From positions 1 to 64,000 of the forward strand of contig JBNMPS010000001.1 of the NCBI GenBank assembly GCA_051277005.1: 64,000 bases of DNA. The letters are read 5' to 3'. The position numbers and the translations under genes were made by a program. Shown piece after piece: positions 52,469-61,776 of this stretch (the first letter of the stretch is position 1; every line of letters starts with the position of its first letter). Origin of the DNA: Dasania sp051277005 (GTDB lineage: Bacteria > Pseudomonadota > Gammaproteobacteria > Pseudomonadales > Dasaniaceae). The notes beneath the pieces are model-generated. The model ran no database searches, was not told the origin of the DNA, and saw only the letters and a list, made by a program, of their open reading frames with translations.

Positions 52469-52865
52469 TACCAGCAAAGGTTTCACCATTCTTGAGATGG
52501 TGGTTGTCATGGTGTTGATTGGTGTTGTTACATCGTTGGCTATTCCCGGCGTACAAAAAATGTACGGCAGTATGGAGCGGTCATTAAAGCGCAAAGACCT
52601 TCATGCCGCCTTAAACAGCCTGGCATTACTGGTACAAACTTCTGGTAGCCCCGTCACGTTTAAAGGGTTTCCAGCGGAGCCAGGGGAATTACCGCAGGCG
52701 TTTATTGATCGTTTAGCTGAATTGGATATCAGTTTAGCTGCAGAGGCGCCTATTTATATTAGCGCTGCAGGTTTTTGCCCCGAGGGCGGCAAACTGATAG
52801 TGACTTCAGGCCGTACGCAGTACGCGTTATCGTTGCGTGAAATAGATTGCCGCGTCGTAAAGTGA
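52452..52865 (+). CDS. gspH: Minor pseudopilin GspH with a probable AUU start codon
   Basis: The pseudopilin signature SKG-FTILEMVVVMVLIGV begins upstream of the first ATG (52497), which falls inside the hydrophobic segment and would remove the cleavage site. The frame is open only back to a TAG at 52446-52448, and in this space there is no ATG, GTG or TTG. ATT at 52452 is preceded by AAGGA at 52439-52443 with 8 bases spacing and gives the leader MYRRNNTSKG, which is ideal. I therefore infer initiation at AUU, overlapping gspG by 17 bases. The product has 137 aa, short for a GspH. Confidence 0.75.
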   Translation: MYRRNNTSKGFTILEMVVVMVLIGVVTSLAIPGVQKMYGSMERSLKRKDLHAALNSLALLVQTSGSPVTFKGFPAEPGELPQAFIDRLAELDISLAAEAPIYISAAGFCPEGGKLIVTSGRTQYALSLREIDCRVVK

Positions 52866-52988
52866 AGAGTGATAGCCAGAGTGAATGAAGAGTAAATCCA
52901 AGTGATTTTCATTGCTGTCTATGGATTGTCGTTTGCTCTCAATGAAATTACCACGCACTTGCTTGCCTCAAACATGAAAGGTTTATAA

Positions 52989-53420
52989 ATGAAGGTGCTA
53001 ACCCATCAAAAAGGCTTTACGCTATTAGAAGCGGTAGTGGCGATTGCTATTTTTGCGATGGGGGCTACCGCGTTATACAGTGCGATAAACACCCACTTAA
53101 AAACGCTAGAACGAATAGATCACGTCAATACACGTAATTCGGCCATAGAAAGCGCCATAGAGTTTATGAGCACCGTTGACCCAGTCACTACGCCGCAAGG
53201 CCAGGCCAAAATCGGTGAAATGACCCTGATGTGGGAGGCTACAGCGCCTATATATGCCGCAGATGTACTGGATGAGCAAAATATAAAAACCATTAACCAA
53301 GCCAGTTTGTTTGATACGGCGGTAAGCTTGTCTCGGCAAGGTGATCTTATCAGCGTATTCAATATTACCTTGTTGGGTGTGAATAAAGCTAAAGGGGTAG
53401 GTGATGGCTTCTTTGATTAA
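52989..53420 (+). CDS. gspI: Minor pseudopilin GspI
   Basis: A 143-aa pseudopilin. The leader MKVLTHQKG is cleaved before FTLLEAVVAIAIFAMGATAL, with Glu at +5. GspI is the core of the tip complex with GspJ and GspK. It follows gspH after 123 bases of non-coding DNA, the only larger gap in the first part of the operon. Its 3' end overlaps gspJ by about 20 bases. Confidence 0.9.
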   Translation: MKVLTHQKGFTLLEAVVAIAIFAMGATALYSAINTHLKTLERIDHVNTRNSAIESAIEFMSTVDPVTTPQGQAKIGEMTLMWEATAPIYAADVLDEQNIKTINQASLFDTAVSLSRQGDLISVFNITLLGVNKAKGVGDGFFD

Positions 53421-54072
53421 ATCACCTCTACAGCGCAATGAAGGTTTTACGCTGTTAGAGATGTTGGTAGTGATTATGTTGGTTTCAATGCTGGCTGGCA
53501 TGTTAATGCAGGGTTTTGTTTATATGTCGGGGGTTTACAGTGCCGTTGAGCGTCGCCAAAAACTTTCAGAATCACAGCAGCTTTTAGAGGGCTGGTTTAA
53601 ACAAAGTATTTTGGGGGTGGTAAATGGTATCGATAGTAGTGCTGAGACCTCAACGTTTGAAGGGCAGCAACACTATTTTAAAGCTATTTCTTATTCGCCA
53701 TTAGTGGAATGGGCATATCAACAAGAAAGCGGGCAAGCCTCGCGTTCGCCGCACTATATTGAGTGGCGCCTTGAGAAAGACGAAAAACGGCTGCGGTTAA
53801 AGTATGGCCAAGCCTTATTGCAGGGCAAAAATCAATGGCGCTGGTTTACTATTCGAGAATGGCCGTTTGCCGAGGCTGATTTTCAGTACTTATATAATGG
53901 CCAGTGGTTAGGTGAGTTCCCCCCGGCTAGAAGTTTTAATGAGGTGCCTCCACTGCTTCCGCAAGGTATAGCCATTAGTATTCGTGGTTTACGCATACCT
54001 TTTGATCTATTTGTTGCTACCAAAAGTGCGTCCAGTGCTTATTATCCACCCAGAGAATACGGTGGCTTTTAA
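53401..54072 (+). CDS. gspJ: Minor pseudopilin GspJ
   Basis: A 223-aa pseudopilin with leader ending QRNEG before FTLLEMLVVIMLVSMLAGM, Glu at +5. Either GTG 53401 or ATG 53404 may start translation; both overlap the end of gspI. It forms the tip complex with GspI and GspK. The stop overlaps the gspK start (TAATG). Confidence 0.88.
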   Translation: MMASLIKSPLQRNEGFTLLEMLVVIMLVSMLAGMLMQGFVYMSGVYSAVERRQKLSESQQLLEGWFKQSILGVVNGIDSSAETSTFEGQQHYFKAISYSPLVEWAYQQESGQASRSPHYIEWRLEKDEKRLRLKYGQALLQGKNQWRWFTIREWPFAEADFQYLYNGQWLGEFPPARSFNEVPPLLPQGIAISIRGLRIPFDLFVATKSASSAYYPPREYGGF

Positions 54073-55124
54073 TGACTAATAAAAAAACACAGTCAGGTTT
54101 TGTATTGGTTACAGTGCTGTGGGTATTGGTCATCATGCTAATGGCCTTAACCGCATTCACTGCATGGGTCGATAATGCCCGAGAGCAAGCCAGTAGCCGG
54201 CAAGAGTTGATCAATGCAAAAATAAAAAGCCATAGTCTATTCTCTCGGGCGTTGTTTACCTATATGACAGGCAAGCAAGCAGCCAGTGGTATTTCATGGC
54301 CTGCCGAAGGTGGGGCGACGGTGGTAATTCCCGGTAATATCAATATCGCCGATTTTTTTGATGTACCCACCTTATTACCAAACAGTGTAGAAGCTGGTTT
54401 TATGCAAATGAATGGCCGGGTAATAGATGCGGGCGGTGGCTTGAGAATCATGATACAAGACCGGGGCGGATTAATAGGTTTATCTTTTTTAAGAAAGGCA
54501 TCGGTGTATAGCGGTATCAATAGTATCGGGGGCGGCAACTACACCGTTGATGAGCTAAAACATACGCTACAAGATTACCATGATAAAAATAGCTTTCGCT
54601 TGGCAAAGGGTGCCGAGGGGCAACAATACAAACAGGCTGGCTTGCCCGCCCCCGCCAATGGTTATTTACGCAACCCATTACAGCTTCGCAGTGTTATGCA
54701 TTGGCACACATTGCTAGGTGAGGTGTCTGATGCTTGGATTTTGCAAAACTTCAAAGTAGAAGGTGGCGCTGCGGTTAATGTAAACAGTGCACAAATTGAT
54801 AGCTTGTCGTTGGTGGTGGGCAGTGATGATGTGGCACAGCAAATAGAAAATAAAAGGCAGTTAGGTGCCATTAATAGTATTTTTCATATTCCGCTGCCGC
54901 CAGAGGACTTTGAAAATAATTTTTTTACCATGATGCCTGCCGATGGTTTGCGCTTTTGGAGCTGGCATATAAACCATCCCACTGCGCAAGTTTATGATGT
55001 ACAATTCAACGCCCTTGCGCCAGGACAAAGCGCCTGGGTTGTGAACTGGATGACAAGAGTAACACTACCTGATGAATTGGCTCGACGCACAGCGGTTGAA
55101 ATTAATCACCCGTTTTTCCACTAA
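54072..55124 (+). CDS. gspK: Minor pseudopilin GspK
   Basis: A 350-aa protein, the largest pseudopilin. Leader KKTQSG precedes FVLVTVLWVLVIMLMALTAF, and as usual for GspK the Glu at +5 is absent. Helix-hairpin-helix-like segments (NVNSAQIDSLSLV) appear in the large globular part. It caps the pseudopilus tip. Its end overlaps the start of gspL by 53 bases. Confidence 0.9.
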   Translation: MTNKKTQSGFVLVTVLWVLVIMLMALTAFTAWVDNAREQASSRQELINAKIKSHSLFSRALFTYMTGKQAASGISWPAEGGATVVIPGNINIADFFDVPTLLPNSVEAGFMQMNGRVIDAGGGLRIMIQDRGGLIGLSFLRKASVYSGINSIGGGNYTVDELKHTLQDYHDKNSFRLAKGAEGQQYKQAGLPAPANGYLRNPLQLRSVMHWHTLLGEVSDAWILQNFKVEGGAAVNVNSAQIDSLSLVVGSDDVAQQIENKRQLGAINSIFHIPLPPEDFENNFFTMMPADGLRFWSWHINHPTAQVYDVQFNALAPGQSAWVVNWMTRVTLPDELARRTAVEINHPFFH

Positions 55125-56175
55125 ACACGGCTTCCTTTCGGGGGATGAGTTGGTTGAGCTGGAGGCGAGTAGCCTAACCCCTAGGCTGATTATTGGACGT
55201 GACCAATGCCGCTACGCGGGCATTGATTTTTCACATGTGCCTAAAAATAAACGCCAGCAAGCACTAATACATCAGCTCACAGCACTCAGTATGTGGCAAG
55301 AAACGGCACATTGCGTTGCCTGGCAGGGTGGTTTTGCACAGCTGTGGTTTTGGGATGCTAGTCAAATTCGTCGCATTCAAAAGGCACACAAAAATCACGG
55401 TCTAACACGTCTACGGTCGCCCTTGTATTTAGCCGAAGCCGTTTATTGGCAAAAGCCAGCAGCGGCAGGGGTGTATTTATGTCACTGTCATTCCGGTTTC
55501 GATCTTCAGAATTGGCAAAATGGCTACTTAGTGGCAAGCCAATGGTTTAGGCGTAGCCCTGAACAAACACAAATAAAACGATTTGCTCGTTCGCAAGGTC
55601 TTGCGGATGCTAGTGCGCAAAGCTTGGTGCCGGTAACAGAACTATTGCCATGGCCGGGGGTGGTACGTCCCCTTAAGACTTATTGGTTAGAGCGTAAACA
55701 GCAACTGGCGATAGCGTTTTGTTCCGCGGTCGTTTTTTTAATGAGTTTACAATTAATTGCTATTGCTCAATGGTCGGCCACCGAAAATGATATCCAGCAC
55801 GAGATCACTAAGCTTGAATCTTCAGCAAAAAATTTACTGGCGGCGCGTGGCAAAGCACGCAGGGCGTCAGTGGCATCGGGCAATATAGTGCAGTTATTTG
55901 ACATGCCCGACACGTTAGCGAGTCAGTGGGCCGTTTTGCAGCGTATACCTAGCGAGCTAAACCTATCATTAAAAAAATGGCAGCGTAATATTGATAGTGT
56001 TGAAATCATTGTTGAGGGGCAAATTGTTGATACCTTAAGTTTAGTGAAAGCGCTCAATAAAAAAGGCATTACTGCCGCCAAGGTGGAGCCATCACGTATC
56101 AATGGCCAATATAATATAGCGTTAACGATCCAGCCGCAGGCCATAACAGCTGTTAAAAAAGAGGCTGTATTATGA
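55072..56175 (+). CDS. gspL: GspL-type cytoplasmic/inner-membrane assembly protein
   Basis: A 367-aa protein with a cytoplasmic N-terminal part (about 1-205), one membrane segment (LAIAFCSAVVFLMSLQLIAI, about 212-231), and a PilN-like periplasmic part. It should bind GspE on the inside and GspM outside. Sequence identity to classical GspL is low; position between K and M is the main evidence. The ATG at 55072 lies 53 bases inside gspK, a clear translational overlap. Confidence 0.75.
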   Translation: MNWLDAQRLKLITRFSTKHGFLSGDELVELEASSLTPRLIIGRDQCRYAGIDFSHVPKNKRQQALIHQLTALSMWQETAHCVAWQGGFAQLWFWDASQIRRIQKAHKNHGLTRLRSPLYLAEAVYWQKPAAAGVYLCHCHSGFDLQNWQNGYLVASQWFRRSPEQTQIKRFARSQGLADASAQSLVPVTELLPWPGVVRPLKTYWLERKQQLAIAFCSAVVFLMSLQLIAIAQWSATENDIQHEITKLESSAKNLLAARGKARRASVASGNIVQLFDMPDTLASQWAVLQRIPSELNLSLKKWQRNIDSVEIIVEGQIVDTLSLVKALNKKGITAAKVEPSRINGQYNIALTIQPQAITAVKKEAVL

Positions 56176-56780
56176 GTTGGCAGGCCCAGTGGTATAAGGA
56201 ACGGCATAAACATCAAGCACAAATAGTGAGTGAGTGGCGAGCCAATAAGCGCTTACAGCTAATCACTCTTATTTCATGTGCGCTGTTTGTGGTGTGGAGT
56301 ATGGTGCAGCTCGAGAGTTGGCGCTCGGCTAACGAGGCCAGTGCCCGAGCGGCTTTTGCAAAATTAGAAGATATTAAAATAGCCACGGGTGAAAAAAACT
56401 GGCCGCAAAGGGCTGCGCAGGCCAAAAAGCAGCTAGCCAGCTTGCGGGGGAAACTCTGGCAGGCACAAAATGAGGGTGAGGCTCAAGCGGGGCTTCGCGA
56501 TTGGATAGAGCTACAAGCGCGCACCCACGGTGTTGCCATTGATGCGATAAGTGTTGATGTGGGCAGGGTGCAGCAAAATGTAGGGCTGCACCCCGTAAGA
56601 GCAGAGCTAAAAGGCCAATACAGCGTAGGTGCGTGGCAAAAATTTATGCGAACATTAGCCACGACCAAGCCTGCCGTTATTGTTGAGTACGATGAGCTGA
56701 GTTTTGCGCGCGCGAAAAAGCCCGCGTATCGTATCAGCGTCATCGCTTGGTTTGAGCTGCAAGATAAAGGAGGGGCCTAA
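56172..56780 (+). CDS. gspM: GspM-type assembly protein
   Basis: A 202-aa protein with a short cytoplasmic tail, one membrane segment near residues 29-46 (LITLISCALFVVWSMVQL), a coiled-coil stretch (FAKLEDIKIATGEKNWPQRA), and a ferredoxin-like periplasmic domain. It partners GspL. It overlaps gspL by four bases (ATGA) and its stop overlaps the next start (TAATG). Confidence 0.75.
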   Translation: MSWQAQWYKERHKHQAQIVSEWRANKRLQLITLISCALFVVWSMVQLESWRSANEASARAAFAKLEDIKIATGEKNWPQRAAQAKKQLASLRGKLWQAQNEGEAQAGLRDWIELQARTHGVAIDAISVDVGRVQQNVGLHPVRAELKGQYSVGAWQKFMRTLATTKPAVIVEYDELSFARAKKPAYRISVIAWFELQDKGGA

Positions 56781-57346
56781 TGCGCTTGCTGCTACCTTTA
56801 TTGGCGTTGGCCGCATTGTTTGATGTTATATTTGCTTGGCTAAGCTACCCCGATTTACACGATGAGGGTGATTTACAGCAATATGCCAAGCCTTGGCAGC
56901 CCGTTAAGCTGCCAGAGCAAAGCCTGCCCTCTATTAATAAGCTCACTGCGAGTGGTTTTTGGGGTGAATCTGATGGCCAGCAAGCGGCGGGCTCAACCAT
57001 CCAAAGTGCCAAAGCGCTGGCCGAGACCGAAGCAAAAGTGGTTAGACGGCGTGTGCGCGCCATTGTAAAAGGGGCTAGCGGCAAGCAAGTTTTATTTGAA
57101 GTGGGAAAAAAATTCCAGCACTTTAGTGTTGGCGATAAATTGCCGGGCACCCAATGGACCTTGTTAGGCATTAAAAAGTACAGCTTAACCTTAATAAAAA
57201 ACGAGGCTGATAGCGTGCCCCGTGAGCTAAGGCTTTACGGCGATAACAGCTTGGTCGCGCTTGGTGTCGCTGAGCCTAAAGCTGAGAATGCTGAGCCTCA
57301 AGCCCCCCTGCAGCAAGTGCCGGTGGTAAACGTTACCGGGCCATAA
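56780..57346 (+). CDS. gspN: GspC/XpsN-like protein
   Basis: A 188-aa protein with an N-terminal membrane anchor (LLLPLLALAALFDVIFAWL) and a periplasmic homology-region domain (about 88-160: VRAIVKGASGKQVLFEV, HFSVGDKLPGTQWTLLGI). This is the layout of GspC, which links the inner-membrane platform to the secretin. It has no PDZ domain. The position between M and D matches XpsN of Xanthomonas, the functional equivalent of GspC. Hence I use the name gspN by position. Confidence 0.7.
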   Translation: MRLLLPLLALAALFDVIFAWLSYPDLHDEGDLQQYAKPWQPVKLPEQSLPSINKLTASGFWGESDGQQAAGSTIQSAKALAETEAKVVRRRVRAIVKGASGKQVLFEVGKKFQHFSVGDKLPGTQWTLLGIKKYSLTLIKNEADSVPRELRLYGDNSLVALGVAEPKAENAEPQAPLQQVPVVNVTGP

Positions 57347-57487
57347 AGCGGCTATCGATTACAGGCAGCTATAAAATAGAAGGCCGCAGCAAAAAGTGTG
57401 GTGGAGCAAAAGGGCTATTACGTTAGTCATAGGCCATTTAGCGGCACATAGCCGCTCAATATAATATTTCAATAAGAGTTTAATACC
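57347..57487. other. Gap between gspN and gspD
   Basis: 140 bases without gene. Other genes in the second half of the operon overlap, so this gap could hold an extra promoter or processing site for gspD. I see no clear boxes. Confidence 0.3.
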
Positions 57488-59653
57488 GTGATAAAACCGT
57501 TAACGGCACTGAATAAAACAGGGTTATCAAAGGCAAGGAGGCGCCTAGCAGTCAAGGCGCTAGCGGTCAGTTTATTAGGGCTTCATGCAGCATCATGCAC
57601 CTTAATTCCCCCTGAAGAAATGCGCCCTCCGGCTCGTTTGACATCGACAGCGTCTCAGCCTGCAGGCGCTATGGATGTTGCTGAAAAAGCCGTAACTGCT
57701 GAAAAAAATCGCTTTGAGCGGTTACCCTCAGCGGCCATTGATACCACGCCCCCCCGTTTGATTAATAAAAACGACATACTATTTAGCCCTAATGAGGAGG
57801 CTACCATTAGCCTAAGTGTTGATGGCTTACCCATTCCGGCTTTTATTAATGAGGTTTATGGCAATCAATTAGCCTTGGATTTTGAAATAGCCCCCGCTGT
57901 TGCCAATAAAAAAGATTTGGTGACATTACGGGTAACCGAGCCCCGCAATAAACACAGTATTTTTCAACTGTCCCGTGATGTATTGGCCAACTATGGGGTA
58001 TTAGTTGTCAAGCAGGGCGATAGGTTACGCTTTATATTGGGCACGGGTCCCGAGGCTAATACCGAGATACCCCTTATCTTGACGGGCAGTGCCCTTCCCA
58101 GTGTCCCTTCAACCCACCGCCCGGTTTTTTTGATTCGCAGCTTAAATATTATTAGCAATAGTGATGCTTACAGCATGCTGCGCATGGTGTTTGATAACAA
58201 AAAGCTTAAAGTAGAGCGTGATAATAGCCGCAATGCGGTGAGTTTAAGGGGCGCACCTGACGTAGTAAAAAGCGCCGCCGAAATGCTCGAGCTTTTTGAC
58301 AAGCCCAATATGAAGGGGCGGTACTCCATGCGTATTGACCCAGTTTTTACGGATGCCGAGATATTAGCCGAAAATATAGAAAAAGCCATGGCCGCCCAGG
58401 GTTACGATATTGGCGGCAAAAATAAAAATACCACGCTCATGCCCATTAAAGAGTTGAATGCGCTGTTTGTGTTTGCCCCCAGCGAGGGCGTTTTGGCGGC
58501 GGTACGTAAATGGACCAAGCAATTTGATAAAGTGGTTGCCAAAGCCAATCGTGAGGATGGCTTTTATTGGTATGCCGTTAAAAACACCAGCGCCGAGCAA
58601 TTGGCAGAAACACTCAACGCGGTAATGGGTGGCGCTAGAAGCGGAAATACAAGAAATAGATCGGCGGGAGCTACTGGTGCGTCTAAAGCTTCTCAGCCTG
58701 TTGGCGGAATAAAAAGCGCGGGGGCCAGTGTGCAGGGTGATTTTGTGGTTGATCAAGCCCGTAATATGTTGCTGTATCGCGGTAAAGCCGAGCGCTGGCA
58801 AGAGATAATGCCACTCATTCAAGATTTGGATAAAGCCCCCATGCAGGTGATGGTAGAGGTGGTGGTAGCCGAGGTTCGGTTGAATGAAAGTATGGAGTTT
58901 GGTATTGAGTGGACTTTAAACAATCGCAATGATTCTGAGGGAAGTTTAAGTGCTTTATTTGGTAGCAGCAGCGGTACATTAGGGGGTGGCGGCCTATCTT
59001 GGACATCGCTATCAAGCTCGGGCTCAACCCGTATGGCTTTAAATGCTTTGGCAGGCGATGATAACGTCTCTATTTTACAGACACCTCGGATATTAGTGCG
59101 TAGTGGTGAAAGTGCCAGCGTGACCGTGGGCGAAAAAATACCGGTGGTTACCTCAGGCAGAGCAGAGGACCTAGTGGACGACGGCGACACCGCGATTACC
59201 CAGCAAGTAGAGTATCGTGATGTGGGTATTAGCTTGTCGGTACAGCCCACCGTTTATTCCGATGGCCGCATTGATATGGTGATATCGCAAGATGTTAGCT
59301 CAACCGCTGGCCAAACCTTAACGCCCATTATTGCTAACACCAGCTTGAGCACCAGCCTAAGTCTGCAAGATGGTGGCTCGGTGTTGTTAGCGGGCTTAAT
59401 TAAAAAGAGTCACTCTAAAGGAGGCTCAAGAGTGCCCTTTTTAGGTGATATCCCCTGGTTGGGGCAATTGTTTAGCTCCGATAGCTCTAGTGCCGAGCGC
59501 ACCGAGCTCATGATATTAATCGTACCCTACTTAATTAAAGAGCCAGGCCAGGCCGAGGCCTTAACCCGCTCATTCCGTAAACAGTTACAGCTTCACCCGG
59601 GCTTTGATGAAAGCGTTGGGAAGGATGGTGAGGGTGATAGCCCTAAGCAGTAG
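57488..59653 (+). CDS. gspD: Type II secretion secretin GspD
   Basis: A 721-aa outer-membrane channel protein. The N-terminal signal ends in a lipobox-like LHAASC (Cys about residue 37), so it may be a lipoprotein that needs no separate pilotin. N-domains cover about 95-440 (ISLSVDGLPIPAFINEVYG at the N0 start). A low-complexity stretch of Gly, Ser and Ala at about 380-415 lies before the last N-domain. The secretin core has VMVEVVVAEVRLNESMEFG and the terminal VPFLGDIPWLGQLFSSDS. The gene order ending in D is of the Xanthomonas type. Confidence 0.93.
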   Translation: MIKPLTALNKTGLSKARRRLAVKALAVSLLGLHAASCTLIPPEEMRPPARLTSTASQPAGAMDVAEKAVTAEKNRFERLPSAAIDTTPPRLINKNDILFSPNEEATISLSVDGLPIPAFINEVYGNQLALDFEIAPAVANKKDLVTLRVTEPRNKHSIFQLSRDVLANYGVLVVKQGDRLRFILGTGPEANTEIPLILTGSALPSVPSTHRPVFLIRSLNIISNSDAYSMLRMVFDNKKLKVERDNSRNAVSLRGAPDVVKSAAEMLELFDKPNMKGRYSMRIDPVFTDAEILAENIEKAMAAQGYDIGGKNKNTTLMPIKELNALFVFAPSEGVLAAVRKWTKQFDKVVAKANREDGFYWYAVKNTSAEQLAETLNAVMGGARSGNTRNRSAGATGASKASQPVGGIKSAGASVQGDFVVDQARNMLLYRGKAERWQEIMPLIQDLDKAPMQVMVEVVVAEVRLNESMEFGIEWTLNNRNDSEGSLSALFGSSSGTLGGGGLSWTSLSSSGSTRMALNALAGDDNVSILQTPRILVRSGESASVTVGEKIPVVTSGRAEDLVDDGDTAITQQVEYRDVGISLSVQPTVYSDGRIDMVISQDVSSTAGQTLTPIIANTSLSTSLSLQDGGSVLLAGLIKKSHSKGGSRVPFLGDIPWLGQLFSSDSSSAERTELMILIVPYLIKEPGQAEALTRSFRKQLQLHPGFDESVGKDGEGDSPKQ

Positions 59654-59837
59654 CGCACCCGTATGGATAGAGTAGGAAAGTTCAAGTGCACGTGATGCAG
59701 GTCAAAAACACGGGAAATTATCGGGGAGGGTAACTTAAAAAAAGATAGCACTTCCATGGTTAAGGCTTTGTTTTAGGTAAATAAAGCTAAAATTTGTGAC
59801 TTAGTACCAAGCCGAGGCCTAATGCGGATAAAAAAAG

Positions 59838-59865
59838 TTGCAAAGTGAAATAAACTACCTACAAT
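59838..59865 (+). promoter_or_regulatory. Candidate sigma-70 promoter of the surface-protein gene
   Basis: TTGCAA (59838-59843) and TACAAT (59860-59865) are separated by 16 bases. The start point would give a leader of about 100 bases in front of the gene at 59975. The leader contains the palindrome GAGGCGCCTC (59886-59895). Confidence 0.45.
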
Positions 59866-59974
59866 GCTGTAGCAGTAGCAGGCGAGGCGCCTCGTCTACG
59901 TTGCTTGAAGCGCTCCAATAAAAGCGTTAAAGATTTTACTTACGTAAGTACATAAAACGATAAAGGATAAAGAA

Positions 59975-61660
59975 ATGAAGAACATCTTGAAAAAGACGAC
60001 CTTGGCATTAGCCATTGCTGCTGTATCTACCGGTGCATTTGCAGGGGATTTGGATTACACGGGTGCTAACGATGTAGCCCTTACGCTAGCTAACGAAGTT
60101 TTTGGTACTGGCTCTGGAGATACATTGGTTGCAATTCCTGATGTGACATTCACTCTAGATGTTACTAAAGATGACATCGATGGTACAGCCGGTGAAGTTG
60201 CAACTGTTAAGTTAACTTTAGATAGTGGAGCTGTATTCGGTGAAGATTTGTCAGACATCGACAAATGGGCTGATTCATCAACCATCTTAAACTTTGTGAA
60301 TGGCACAGGTACTGAAACTGTTGGCGGATCGGGCTCTCCATTTGCTACTGCTACGGCTAACTTCGCAACTATTACTGTTACTCAAGGTGGTGCAATCGGC
60401 GATAACACCGTAACTTTTGAGATCACTTCACAAACTGCAGGTGAAATTTTAACTTCTGTACGTGTTGCTGGATTTAGAGTTAAAGAATTGACTTCTGCAC
60501 TTGAGCGTGGAGTTTCCAGCCCTGCGGTCAAACTAGGCGCTGAATTCCGTAACGTTGACACTGCTGTTACTGATACTGATACTGCATTAACTATTTTGAC
60601 GTCACAAGACGGTGTTGAGCTGGAAGGCACGTTAACTGATTATGACGATGCTGTTGTAGGCTTACGTGCTCGTATCGATGTTGCTGATACTGAATTGTCT
60701 TTCACTGGTGATGCAGTTAACGGTGCTGTAGGTACTGGTGCTGCACAAGATTTTGACGAGACTGATAATGTTGCTTTCGTAACTTTAGGTAACTTGCAAG
60801 TTAACCGTACTACTTATCAAGATGGCGTACCTGCTACATTGAATGTTAAAAAAGAAGACGCTAACGACTTTGATTTTAACGGTTCAGATACTATTACTGT
60901 AGCGCTTACTTCTTCATCTGCACTAACAAGCTACGATGAAGTTTACCTACGTACTGACGTTGGTGGTCTAGGTGTTCAAGACTGTGACGACGCGTCTGTT
61001 GGTGCTGACTTTGTTGGTTCTGCAGTATTGGGCGACGACACAATGGTTGAGTTTGACCTGTCTGGTGAGTCTACAGCTGCTTTAGCAGTTGGTTATGAAG
61101 TATGTGCGGTAGCTGCTGGAACTAGCGCTATCCCTGAGTCTTCTTTTACAGCTTCTTTAACGGTTGAGTACTTTAACCCTCGTTATACTGATTCTGAAGA
61201 CACGTTGTCTTACGGCAATATCTTACGTAACGGTTGTCAAGTAACATTGTTCAACGTACCTGCGCCTGATTCTCCAGACTCAGCTGCAATTCGTTTAACT
61301 AACGTTTCTGAAAAGCCAGGGGCTGTTCGTGCATTTATGTACACACAAGACGGTACTCAAATCGACTTGAACTCTGAGCTAGTTGCTTCTTTAGCACCAC
61401 ATGCGACAGTTGTACTTAAGTCTAACCCAGGCCAAACTGGTAACGGTTACTTAGGTGATGCAATGCCTACATATGCTGCTTCTTTGAATGCAGACGGTCG
61501 TAACCGTTTAGTTATTCAAGGTGCTTTCCCAGCATGTGAAGCCTTAGGTCTTGTTCGTACTCCAGCTGGCGTATTAACTAACCTAACTAGCACCACTTAC
61601 TCAGGTGATGCGACTCGTTTAGGTGCTCAAAACAATGGTACTTCTAACACTTCTAACTAA
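59975..61660 (+). CDS. Abundant secreted protein, candidate surface-layer protein
   Basis: A 561-aa protein with a clean signal peptide (MKNILKKTTLALAIAA, ending GAFA). The mature part is acidic, rich in Thr, Ala, Val, Asp and Gly, poor in Lys, and predicted mainly beta. It contains four cysteines (in VQDCDDA, YEVCAVA, NGCQVTL and PACEALG). No known domain is recognised. Codons are strongly biased towards GCT, GTT, GGT, ACT, CGT and AAC, unlike the neighbouring gsp genes, as in the most highly expressed genes. It follows the T2SS operon, has its own promoter candidate and a strong terminator. I infer a major surface protein that the adjacent T2SS exports; the function is not proven. Confidence 0.7.
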   Translation: MKNILKKTTLALAIAAVSTGAFAGDLDYTGANDVALTLANEVFGTGSGDTLVAIPDVTFTLDVTKDDIDGTAGEVATVKLTLDSGAVFGEDLSDIDKWADSSTILNFVNGTGTETVGGSGSPFATATANFATITVTQGGAIGDNTVTFEITSQTAGEILTSVRVAGFRVKELTSALERGVSSPAVKLGAEFRNVDTAVTDTDTALTILTSQDGVELEGTLTDYDDAVVGLRARIDVADTELSFTGDAVNGAVGTGAAQDFDETDNVAFVTLGNLQVNRTTYQDGVPATLNVKKEDANDFDFNGSDTITVALTSSSALTSYDEVYLRTDVGGLGVQDCDDASVGADFVGSAVLGDDTMVEFDLSGESTAALAVGYEVCAVAAGTSAIPESSFTASLTVEYFNPRYTDSEDTLSYGNILRNGCQVTLFNVPAPDSPDSAAIRLTNVSEKPGAVRAFMYTQDGTQIDLNSELVASLAPHATVVLKSNPGQTGNGYLGDAMPTYAASLNADGRNRLVIQGAFPACEALGLVRTPAGVLTNLTSTTYSGDATRLGAQNNGTSNTSN

Positions 61661-61702
61661 GTTGTGTAAAAGCTATCATTCTGTAGCTTAGGCTATAGGC
61701 AG

Positions 61703-61730
61703 AAAGGCTCCTTCGGGAGCCTTTTTTTTT
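61703..61730 (+). terminator. Strong terminator after the surface-protein gene
   Basis: AAAGGCTCC and GGAGCCTTT enclose a TTCG tetraloop, followed by nine or more T. The stable loop and long T-run fit a highly expressed gene. Confidence 0.93.
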
Positions 61731-61776
61731 AGCACTATAAACACTTAATAATTGTAAGTGGCGGTAAATAATTCCC

